Source: RPQJ01 sp963746325
Lineage (GTDB): Bacteria; Pseudomonadota; Gammaproteobacteria; Steroidobacterales; Steroidobacteraceae
Assembly: GCA_963746325.1 (NCBI GenBank)
Contig: CAVVBC010000035.1
Coordinates: 1 to 64,000 of the forward strand
Reading direction: 5' to 3'
Length of the DNA stretch: 64,000 bases
The notes under the pieces were generated by a model, which made no database searches, was not told where the DNA came from, and worked only from the letters and a program-made list of their open reading frames with translations. A program made the translations under genes and the position numbers. Position 1 is the first letter of the stretch, and each line of letters starts with the position of its first letter. Below, piece by piece: positions 33,184 to 40,780 of this stretch.

Positions 33184-34554
33184 TCAATCCCCGGCGATCG
33201 TCATCTCTTCGATGAGGATCGAGCCGGTGCGAATGCCGCCGCGCACGTCGATGTCGGACCCGACGTCGACGATCTTCTGGTACATGTCCTTCAGGTTGCC
33301 GGCGATCGTCACTTCGTGCACGGGATACTGCAACTGGCCGTTTTCCACCCAGAAGCCGGCCGCGCCACGCGAGTAATCGCCCGTCACGCCGTTCACGCCC
33401 TGCCCCATCAACTCGGTGACGTATAGCCCGCGATCGAGTTGCCGCAGCATCTCGTCGAAGCTGCGGCCGCGCCCGTGCACCAGCAGGTTGTGGGTGCCGC
33501 CGGCGTTGCCGGTCGTGCGTAACCCCAGCTTGCGCGCGGAGTACGTGCTCAGCACATAGCCAAGCAGGACGCCGCCATCGACGAGTTCGCGGTCGCGCGT
33601 CGCCACGCCCTCATGGTCGAATGGGGCGCTGGCGAGCGCCTTCGCCAGGTGCGGGCGCTCGGAGAGCGCGAACCACTCGGGAAACAACCGCTGGCCCGCC
33701 GATTCCAGCAGGAACGACGCGCGGCGATACTGGCTGCCGCCACGGATCGCGCCGACGAAATGCCCGATCAGGCCACGCGCAACGTCTGGCGAGTACAGCA
33801 CCGGCGCCTTCATGGTCGCGAGCTTGCGCGCGCCCAGCCGCCGCACGGCGCGCTCGCCGGCGCGGCGGCCGACGGCCTCCGGCGATTCCAGCTCGCGCCA
33901 GTCGCGCAGCGTGCTGTACCAGTAATCCCGCTCCATCTGCTCGCCTTCGCTGCTGAGCACCGAGCAGCTGATGCTGTGCACGGTCCCGGGGTACGCCGCG
34001 AGAAAGCCCAGCGAGTTGCCGTAGGCGCGCACGCCGCGGTGCGTGCTTACCGCGCCGCCTTCGGAATTGGTGATGCGCTGGGGATCGACCGCCATCGCAG
34101 CCGCCTCGCAGGCGATGGCCATGTCACAGGCGCGCTCCGGCGTGACGTCCCAGGGATGCGACAGGTCGAGCGACGGCACGAGGGTGGCGAGATCTTCTTT
34201 GTCGGGCAGGCCCGCACACGGGTCTTCGGCCGTGTACTTCGCGATGGTGCAGGCCTTGGCCACCGTCTCGCGCAACGCATTGGCACTCAGGTCACCCGTG
34301 CTCGCGCTGCCCTTGCGCGTGCCGAAATAGACCGTGACGCCCATGCCGCGGTCGCGCTGGTACTCGATCGTCTCCACCTCACCGAGCCGTGCGCTGACGC
34401 TCAGCCCCACGTCCATGCTGATGGCCGCCTCCGCCTGGCTCGCCCCGAGCACCCGTGCCTCGGCCAGGGCGAGCTCGACCAGCGCGAGCAGGTCGGCGCC
34501 GTCGGCGGTGAGCGTCGGGGAATGGTCAACAGCAGGGGCGACAGTCGTGCTCAT
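33184..34554 (-). CDS. pmbA: Metalloprotease subunit PmbA (TldE)
   Basis: A 456-residue partner of TldD. The TldD/PmbA heterodimer degrades unfolded peptides and matures some microcins. Family motifs are QAEAAISMDVGLSVSARLGE, YFGTRKGSASTGDL, APVLYSPDVARGLIGHFVGA, and GNAGGTHNLLVHGRGRSFDE, ending in VDVGSDIDVRGGIRTGSILI. As in the family it lacks the HExxxH zinc motif, which sits in TldD (encoded at 38441). Confidence 0.95.
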   Translation of the reverse strand: MSTTVAPAVDHSPTLTADGADLLALVELALAEARVLGASQAEAAISMDVGLSVSARLGEVETIEYQRDRGMGVTVYFGTRKGSASTGDLSANALRETVAKACTIAKYTAEDPCAGLPDKEDLATLVPSLDLSHPWDVTPERACDMAIACEAAAMAVDPQRITNSEGGAVSTHRGVRAYGNSLGFLAAYPGTVHSISCSVLSSEGEQMERDYWYSTLRDWRELESPEAVGRRAGERAVRRLGARKLATMKAPVLYSPDVARGLIGHFVGAIRGGSQYRRASFLLESAGQRLFPEWFALSERPHLAKALASAPFDHEGVATRDRELVDGGVLLGYVLSTYSARKLGLRTTGNAGGTHNLLVHGRGRSFDEMLRQLDRGLYVTELMGQGVNGVTGDYSRGAAGFWVENGQLQYPVHEVTIAGNLKDMYQKIVDVGSDIDVRGGIRTGSILIEEMTIAGD

Positions 34555-34658
34555 CGGGGCGGCGGCGTCCGTGATCGGGCCAGGTGGGCCACGCCGGTGA
34601 TTCTAGCAGCGGTCCGGCCTCCTGCCCTGCGTGCTAGCATTCGGAAAAGGGCGGATTC

Positions 34659-35219
34659 ATGGCGCGCAAGCAGGCATTTCCCGGCGAACACGACGGACAG
34701 CACGACGACGAGGCCGCGCAGGAAGGCTTCGACGAGGGGCCGAGCAAGAGCGAGCTCAAGCGCCAGGACCAGGATCTGCGCGCAATCGGCGTGGAACTCG
34801 TCGAGCTGCCGCTCGCCGAACTGGAAGCGATGGCGCTGCCGGAAAAGCTGCACGACGCAGTCATGGCGTGCCGCAAGATCACCGCGCACGGCGCGCGCCT
34901 GCGGCAGGAGATGTACATCGCCAAGGTGCTGCGCGGTGTCGACGTCGACCCCATCCGCGACACGCTCTCCCGCCGCAACGAAGTCGACCGCCAGCGCGTC
35001 CGGCGCGAGCGCCTGATCGAGCAATGGCGGGAGCGGCTGCTGGCCGACGAGCCCGCAGCGTGGACCGAACTCGCCAGCCTGGTCGAGCCCGCCGCCCTGC
35101 AGCCCCTGCGCTCACTGGCACGGCAAGCGCGGGCTGAACAAGCGGCCTCGCGCCCGCCTGCCGCGGCACGGCAGCTGTTCCGCCGCCTGCGCGAGGCGCT
35201 CGACAAGGCCTCGATTTAG
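34659..35219 (+). CDS. darP: Ribosome-associated protein DarP (YjgA)
   Basis: A 186-residue DUF615 protein with an acidic N terminus (DGQHDDEAAQEGFDEG), then the signature PSKSELKRQDQDLRAIGVEL and RQEMYIAKVLRGVDVDPIRD. It binds late 50S precursors. It is divergent from pmbA, the same arrangement as yjgA/pmbA in E. coli. Confidence 0.95.
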   Translation: MARKQAFPGEHDGQHDDEAAQEGFDEGPSKSELKRQDQDLRAIGVELVELPLAELEAMALPEKLHDAVMACRKITAHGARLRQEMYIAKVLRGVDVDPIRDTLSRRNEVDRQRVRRERLIEQWRERLLADEPAAWTELASLVEPAALQPLRSLARQARAEQAASRPPAAARQLFRRLREALDKASI

Positions 35220-35250
35220 CGTTTTTCGCCGCCGTCTGTACAATGAACCG

Positions 35251-35754
35251 GTGAAACCGCTCGTTGGCATCATCATGGGGTCGACGTCCGACTGGGACAC
35301 CCTCAAGCACGCAGCCGAGATGCTGGAGCGCCTCGGCGTGCCGCATGAAGTGCGCGTCGTCTCCGCGCATCGCACACCCGACCTCCTGTTCGAATACGCA
35401 GGCTCTGCGCGTGATCGCGGGCTCAAGGTCATCATCGCGGGCGCGGGTGGCGCAGCCCACCTGCCCGGCATGTGCGCAGCCAAGACGTCGCTGCCGGTGC
35501 TCGGCGTGCCGGTGCAATCCAAGACCCTGAACGGTCTCGATTCGCTGCTTTCCATCGTGCAGATGCCCGCCGGCATCCCGGTCGCGACACTTGCCATCGG
35601 CGTGGCCGGCGCGACCAACGCCGCGCTGCTGGCCGCGTCGATCCTCGGCAACGAAGACACCAGGATCCGCGCGGCCGTCGACGCCTTCCGGGCTGCGCAG
35701 ACCGACAAGGTCCTCGCCCAGCCCGATCCGCGCAGCCCGACGATCGCCACATGA
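35251..35754 (+). CDS. purE: N5-carboxyaminoimidazole ribonucleotide mutase
   Basis: A 167-residue class I PurE, converting N5-CAIR to CAIR. Motifs: VGIIMGSTSDWDTLKHAAEM, VRVVSAHRTPDLLFEYA, IAGAGGAAHLPGMCAAKTSL, and LSIVQMPAGIPVATLAIG. It starts with GTG at 35251 and overlaps purK (ATGA at 35751). Works with PurK next door and PurC at 29025. Confidence 0.97.
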   Translation: MKPLVGIIMGSTSDWDTLKHAAEMLERLGVPHEVRVVSAHRTPDLLFEYAGSARDRGLKVIIAGAGGAAHLPGMCAAKTSLPVLGVPVQSKTLNGLDSLLSIVQMPAGIPVATLAIGVAGATNAALLAASILGNEDTRIRAAVDAFRAAQTDKVLAQPDPRSPTIAT

Positions 35755-36842
35755 AAATCGGCGTCATCGGGGCGGGCCAGCTCGGACGCATGCTGGCCCT
35801 CGCGGGCTATCCGCTGGCGCAGCAGTTCCGCTTCCTCGACACGCAGCGCGGATGCGCCCGGCGCACAAGTCGCCCCGATCATCACGGGCGCCTTCGACGA
35901 TCCGCACAGCCTCGAGCGACTCGCCGCCGAGGTCGACCTGGTCACCTACGAATTCGAGAACGTCCCGGTCGAGGCATTGCACCGGGTCGCCGCGACTCGC
36001 CCCGTGTGGCCGCCCGTCGAGGCCTTGCGCGTCTCGCAGGATCGCCTGCTCGAGAAGCAGCTGTTCACGCAGCTGCGGATCCCCACCCCGCCGTTTCGTG
36101 CCGTCGATTCGCTGGCCGACCTGCGGGCGGCGGTGAAGGAACTCGGCCTGCCGTGCGTGCTCAAGACGCGCCGCCTCGGGTACGACGGCAAGGGCCAGCG
36201 TTACCTGCGCAAGCCCGCCGACATCGAGCCCGCCTGGAATGCGCTTGGGAGCGCGCCGCTGATCCTCGAGGGCTTCGTCGATTTCGAGCGCGAAGTCTCG
36301 CTCGTCGGCGTGCGCAGCACCACGGGCGAGGTGCGCGCCTACCCGATCGTTGCCAACACGCACAAGGACGGCATCCTGCGCGTGACGCTCGCGCCGCACC
36401 GCCATCCCGTGCTGCAGAAGGCGGCCGAGATCCACTTGAAGCGAGTCCTGCGGCATTTCGACTACGCCGGGGTGCTCACGATCGAATTCTTCGTCCGCAA
36501 GGGCAAGCTCGTGGCGAACGAGATGGCGCCCCGCGTGCACAACTCCGGGCACTGGACGATCGAAGGCGCCGTCACTTCCCAGTTCGAGAACCACGTCCGC
36601 GCGATCCTCGGCCTGCCGCTCGGCGAGACCGGCGCGACGGGCCATTGCGCGATGGTCAACTTCATCGGCACGATGCCCGACCGCGACTCGATCCTGGCGC
36701 TGACTGGCGTGCACTGGCACGACTACGGCAAGCAGCCGCGACCCGGGCGCAAGATCGGCCATTGCACGGTGGTGGCGGGCAGCGCGGTGGAGCGGGACCG
36801 CCTCGTGCGCAAGGTCCTGACGCAAGGTTCCAGCGTCGCTGA
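35751..36842 (+). CDS. purK: N5-carboxyaminoimidazole ribonucleotide synthase (frameshifted)
   Basis: ATP-grasp enzyme making N5-CAIR from AIR and bicarbonate. The first frame gives MKIGVIGAGQLGRMLALAGY. The frame changes near 35850, then continues APIITGAFDDPHSLERLAAE, GLPCVLKTRRLGYDGKGQRY, FVDFEREVSLVGVRS, and NEMAPRVHNSGHWTIEGAVT, the ATP-grasp core. That frame runs open beyond the gene, so a second indel near the 3' end is likely; TGA 36840-36842 in the neighbouring frame would give a normal length of about 364 residues. Confidence 0.93.
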   Translation: MKIGVIGAGQLGRMLALAGYPLAQQFRFLDTQRGCARRTSRPDHHGRLRRSAQPRATRRRGRPGHLRIRERPGRGIAPGRRDSPRVAARRGLARLAGSPAREAAVHAAADPHPAVSCRRFAGRPAGGGEGTRPAVRAQDAPPRVRRQGPALPAQARRHRARLECAWERAADPRGLRRFRARSLARRRAQHHGRGARLPDRCQHAQGRHPARDARAAPPSRAAEGGRDPLEASPAAFRLRRGAHDRILRPQGQARGERDGAPRAQLRALDDRRRRHFPVREPRPRDPRPAARRDRRDGPLRDGQLHRHDARPRLDPGADWRALARLRQAAATRAQDRPLHGGGGQRGGAGPPRAQGPDARFQRR

Positions 36843-36890
36843 CCGGCCTTATGTGACCGAGCGCGCGGTTTTACCCCCCGTTCCGTCCCG

Positions 36891-36896
36891 TATAGT
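36891..36896 (+). promoter_or_regulatory. Possible -10 box for the AAA+/FHA gene
   Basis: TATAGT lies 24 bases before the ATG at 36921, in a short gap after purK, followed by the purine-rich AAGGGGG that may serve as ribosome site. No clear -35 box is seen. Weak evidence that this gene has its own promoter. Confidence 0.3.
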
Positions 36897-36920
36897 ACGA
36901 AGGGGGAATCGAGCACAGCG

Positions 36921-38240
36921 ATGTACCTGGAACACTTCAAGCTCACGGAACTGCCTTTCCGGCTCAGCCCGGACCCGGCCTTCCTGTATCCCAGCCAGAT
37001 CCACTCCCGCGCCAAGGCGTACATGGAGTCGACGATCTGGTTCACGGACGGCTTCGTCGTCATCACGGGCGAGATCGGCGCCGGCAAGACCACGCTGATC
37101 GAGTCGTTCCTCAAGGAAGTCGACCAGGACATCGTCGTCGCGCAGATCAACCAGACGCAGGTTTCGCCGATCGAATTCCTGCAGGGCCTGCTGGCGCAGT
37201 TCGGCTTCAGCCCGTTCCGCATGCGCAAGGCCGAACTGCTCGCCACGCTCAACAACTTCCTGATCGAGCAGTACGCCAACGGCCGCAAGGTGCTGCTGAT
37301 CGTCGACGAGGCGCAGAACCTGTCGAACAAGGTGCTCGAGGAAGTGCGCCTGCTGTCGGGCGTCGAAACCACCAAGGAAAAGGTGCTGCGCATCATCCTG
37401 GCGGGACAGCCCGAACTCAACGCCAAGCTCGACTCGGACGACCTGATCCAGCTGCGCCAGCGCGTGCGGCTGCGCTTTCACCTGAGCGCCCTCACCGAGG
37501 AGGAGATGGGCGCGTACATCGGTCACCGTCTCGCCGTGGCGGGCGCGGCCGGCCGGCAGATTTTCGATCCGGCGACGTTCCCGCTCATTTTCCGCTACAC
37601 GGGCGGAATCCCGCGCCTCACCAACACCCTCTGCGACACCTGCCTGCTGGCCGCGTTCGGCCAGGACAGCGAGACGGTCGATGTGACGCTGGTGCGGCAG
37701 GCGCTCGAGGAACTGCAGTGGCAGGAGTACGCCGCACGCACCCACACCAACCTGCCAGCGACGCGCATCGACGAAACCGCGCCGCAACCGCGGCCGCCGG
37801 TGGGCCGGGTGGTGCTCAGCATGAAGGGCGTGCAGCTCGATCATGCCCTGCTGGTGCCCGGCCGCTTCATCGTGGGCCGTACCAGCGACAACGACATGCA
37901 GGTCGACAGCAAGTTCGTGAGCCGCCACCACATGCAGTTCGTCACGTCGGTCGACGATTGCTACGTCGAGGACCTGAACAGCACCAACGGTGTCTTCCTG
38001 AATGGCAAACGGGTGCGGCGGCACAAGCTGCAGCCGGGCGACGTCGTCAAGCTGGGGATGCACGACCTGACCTACACCCGCGTCGACCTGCCGGGCGCCG
38101 GTGGCGACGACACGCGCGTCACCCAGACGACGGTGCTGCAGCCCTCGGATTACGACGAGGAAGCGGACGACGAAGCCGACGACCGCGACGACGACGAGCG
38201 CGACGGGCCGTCTTATTCGTCGATCGCCCGCGGATCGTAG
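36921..38240 (+). CDS. ExeA-type AAA+ ATPase with C-terminal FHA domain
   Basis: A 439-residue protein. Residues 1-275 form an ExeA/GspA-like AAA+ domain: start YLEHFKLTELPFRLSPDP, Walker A GEIGAGKTT (residues 50-58), Walker B VLLIVDEAQN (124-133), then LAGQPELN and TGGIPRLTN (sensor regions). Residues about 296-390 form an FHA phosphothreonine-binding domain with GRTSDND, SRHH and LNSTNGVFLNGKRV. A highly acidic tail (about 410-428) ends the protein. No secretion genes are adjacent. A combination of ATPase and phosphopeptide reader suggests kinase-linked control, which is inference. Confidence 0.92.
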   Translation: MYLEHFKLTELPFRLSPDPAFLYPSQIHSRAKAYMESTIWFTDGFVVITGEIGAGKTTLIESFLKEVDQDIVVAQINQTQVSPIEFLQGLLAQFGFSPFRMRKAELLATLNNFLIEQYANGRKVLLIVDEAQNLSNKVLEEVRLLSGVETTKEKVLRIILAGQPELNAKLDSDDLIQLRQRVRLRFHLSALTEEEMGAYIGHRLAVAGAAGRQIFDPATFPLIFRYTGGIPRLTNTLCDTCLLAAFGQDSETVDVTLVRQALEELQWQEYAARTHTNLPATRIDETAPQPRPPVGRVVLSMKGVQLDHALLVPGRFIVGRTSDNDMQVDSKFVSRHHMQFVTSVDDCYVEDLNSTNGVFLNGKRVRRHKLQPGDVVKLGMHDLTYTRVDLPGAGGDDTRVTQTTVLQPSDYDEEADDEADDRDDDERDGPSYSSIARGS

Positions 38241-38434
38241 TCCGACTGCGTCGTGCGGTAATCGCGCCGCCTCATCCAGAGCAGCGCCCCGACGGTGACC
38301 AGCGCACCGCCCCCGACGAACAGCAGCGTGCGTGGCGAGTGCTCGACCCAGTACGCCACGGCAAAGCACGCAGCGCCCGCAACGATCGCCGCGTAGGGCA
38401 CGGCTTCATAGACGGGTCGGGGCAGCCACATCAC
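38213..38434 (-). CDS. Small two-helix membrane protein of unknown function
   Basis: A 73-residue protein with two hydrophobic segments (YAAIVAGAACFAVAYWVE and TLLFVGGGALVTVGALLWM) and a charged C-terminal tail. Not recognised. It overlaps the 3' end of the AAA+/FHA gene by 28 bp in convergent orientation. It starts six bases after the tldD stop, so it is the last gene of the minus-strand run. Confidence 0.5.
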   Translation of the reverse strand: MMWLPRPVYEAVPYAAIVAGAACFAVAYWVEHSPRTLLFVGGGALVTVGALLWMRRRDYRTTQSDYDPRAIDE

Positions 38435-38440
38435 GACAGG

Positions 38441-39946
38441 TCAGCCCGTGCCGCCGACCGTGAGCGCGTCGACGCGCAGCGTGGGCTGGCCGACGCCCAC
38501 CGGGACTTCCTGGCCTTCCTTGCCGCAGGTGCCGACGCCGTCATCGAGCTTGAGGTCGTTGCCGATCATCGATACGCGCGTCATGACCTCGGGGCCGTTG
38601 CCGATCAGCGTGGCGCCCTTCACCGGACGCGTGATCCTGCCGTTCTCGATCAGGTAGGCCTCGCTCGCCGAGAACACGAACTTGCCCGAGGTGATGTCGA
38701 CCTGGCCACCGCCGAAATTGCGGCAGTAGAGCCCCTTGTCGACCGACGCGATGATCTCTTCGGGGGCATGCTGGCCGGGCAGCATGTACGTGTTGGTCAT
38801 GCGCGGCATCGTGAGCGCGGCGAAGCTTTCGCGCCGGCCGTTGCCCGTGGGCCGCACGCCCATCAGGCGCGCATTGAGCTTGTCCTGCAGGTAGCCGCGC
38901 AGCACGCCGTCTTCGATCAACGTGGTGCACTGCGTGGGCGTGCCTTCGTCGTCGACGTTGAGCGAGCCGCGGCGGGCCGCCAGCGTACCGTCGTCGACGA
39001 TCGTGACGCCTCTGGCGGCCACCTGCTGCCCGAGGCGCCCGCTGAACGCGGACGTGCCCTTGCGGTTGAAGTCGCCTTCGAGGCCGTGGCCCACCGCCTC
39101 GTGCAGCAGCACGCCGGGCCAGCCGGCGCCGAGCACGACGGTCATCGTGCCCGCCGGTGCCGGCACGGCTTCGAGATTGACCTGTGCCGTGCGCACGGCT
39201 TCCTTTACCAGCGCGCGCCAGCGTCCTGACTCGAGGAATTCGGTGTACGCGAACCGGCCGCCGCCGCCGGCGTAGCCCTGCTCGCGGCGGCCGTCCTGCT
39301 CGATGATGCAACTGACGTTGAGCCGCACCAGCGGACGCACGTCGCCCGCCAGCGTGCCGTCGCTCGCCATGACGAGGACGATGTCGTGCGATGCGGACAG
39401 GCTCGCCATGACCTGCGTGATGCGCGAGTCGAGCGAGCGCGCCTCGCGGTCGATCTGCTCGAGCAGCCTGACCTTGTCGTCGTCCGCCATCGACTCGACC
39501 GGGTCGATGGGCGGGTACAGGTTGCGACCGCCCGTGGCATGCCAGGCCTGCACGCTGCCGCCGCTGCCGGCGCGCGAGATCGCACGCGCGGCGTGCGCGG
39601 CTTCGAGCAGCGCGGGCAGCATGACTTCGTCGGAATAGGCGAACCCGGTCTTTTCGCCGGCAAGCGCTCGCACGCCCACGCCCTGCTCGATGCTGTGCGC
39701 GCCGTCCTTGACGATGCCGTCTTCCAGCGCCCACGACTCTTCGCGCGTCAGCTGGAAATAAATGTCGCCGTAATCGACCGCGTGGCCCATGACGTCGCCC
39801 AGGACGCTGGCGACCCTGTTCTCGTCGAGTTCAGCCGGTCCAAGCAGCGCGGCGCGCGCGACGTCGAGCGGATCGCGGGCAGTCGCGCCGGCGACGAGCG
39901 CGGCGGGCTGGGGAGCAAAGAGCGGCGGCGGAATGTTCGGTTTCAT
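38441..39946 (-). CDS. tldD: Metalloprotease TldD
   Basis: A 501-residue zinc peptidase, catalytic partner of PmbA. The zinc motif HEAVGHGLEGD (HExxxH) is present near residue 280, with FNRKGTSAFSGRLGQQV after it and NTYMLPGQHAPEEIIASVDK, then VDITSGKFVFSASEAYLIEN downstream. ATG 39946 overlaps the stop of the nitrilase-like gene upstream (ATGA). In E. coli tldD is also downstream of yhdP. Confidence 0.96.
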   Translation of the reverse strand: MKPNIPPPLFAPQPAALVAGATARDPLDVARAALLGPAELDENRVASVLGDVMGHAVDYGDIYFQLTREESWALEDGIVKDGAHSIEQGVGVRALAGEKTGFAYSDEVMLPALLEAAHAARAISRAGSGGSVQAWHATGGRNLYPPIDPVESMADDDKVRLLEQIDREARSLDSRITQVMASLSASHDIVLVMASDGTLAGDVRPLVRLNVSCIIEQDGRREQGYAGGGGRFAYTEFLESGRWRALVKEAVRTAQVNLEAVPAPAGTMTVVLGAGWPGVLLHEAVGHGLEGDFNRKGTSAFSGRLGQQVAARGVTIVDDGTLAARRGSLNVDDEGTPTQCTTLIEDGVLRGYLQDKLNARLMGVRPTGNGRRESFAALTMPRMTNTYMLPGQHAPEEIIASVDKGLYCRNFGGGQVDITSGKFVFSASEAYLIENGRITRPVKGATLIGNGPEVMTRVSMIGNDLKLDDGVGTCGKEGQEVPVGVGQPTLRVDALTVGGTG

Positions 39947-40780
39947 GCTTCCTGGCGGGGCGCGGTCAATGCCAGCCGGCGGTGCTGGACGGCGGGGAAA
40001 TCCTGCCGCAGCCGGCGCAGCCGCGCGAGGTCCAATTCTGCCGTGATCACGCCGGTTCCGCGCGGCAATCGCGCCAGCACCCGGCCCCACGGCTCGACGA
40101 TCAGCGAGTCGCCGTGCGTTTCCCGGCCATTCTCGTGGAAGCCGGTCTGCGCGGGGGCGACCATGTAGCAGAGATTCTCGACGGCACGGGCGCGCAGCAG
40201 CAGCTCCCAGTGCGCCAGTCCGGTGGGCACGGTGAAGGCCGAGGGCAGCGTGAACCATTCGGCGCCCTTGCGCCAGCAGTTCGCGAAACAGCTCGGGGAA
40301 ACGCACGTCGTAGCAGACGGCCAGGCCGAGCCGGCCGGCGGGGGTATCGACGGTGACGGGTTGCGTGCCGGGGCACACGCCGCGCGACTCACGGTGGCTT
40401 TCGGTCTTGCCGGGCACGTCGACGTCGAAGAGGTGGATCTTGTCGTAGCGCGCAACGGTGCGGCCCGCGTCGTCGTAGACGAGGCAGGCGGCGGCGACGC
40501 GCGTTTCGCCGGGGAGCTGCAGCGGCACCGTGCCGGCCACGATCCACAGACCCAGCCTGCGCGCCTGCTCGGCGACGAAGTCCTGGATCGGTCCCGCACC
40601 CGGCGCTTCGGCAATGGCGAGCTTGGCGGCTTCGCCCACCCCCATGAACGCGAAGTTCTCGGGCAGCACCACGACTGCAGCGCCCTGCTTGCTGGCCTGC
40701 TGCAGCAGGTCTCCTGCAACGGCGAGGTTGCGCGCGACGTTGGCGCACGAGGTCATCTGGATGGCGGCTACGCGGGTCAA
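39943..40780 (-). CDS. Carbon-nitrogen hydrolase, Nit1/deaminated glutathione amidase-like (one frameshift)
   Basis: About 278 residues when reconstructed. All three catalytic residues of the nitrilase superfamily are visible: Glu in VVLPENFAFMG, Lys in RYDKIHLFDVDV, and Cys in GLAVCYDVRFPELFRELL. The frame breaks near 40268 (one extra G in a GGGCGCC context) and continues AEWFTLPSAFTVPTGLAHWE. Family members hydrolyse amides; repair of deaminated glutathione is the usual role for this subtype next to yhdP/tldD. Four-base overlaps on both sides show an operon. Confidence 0.9.
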
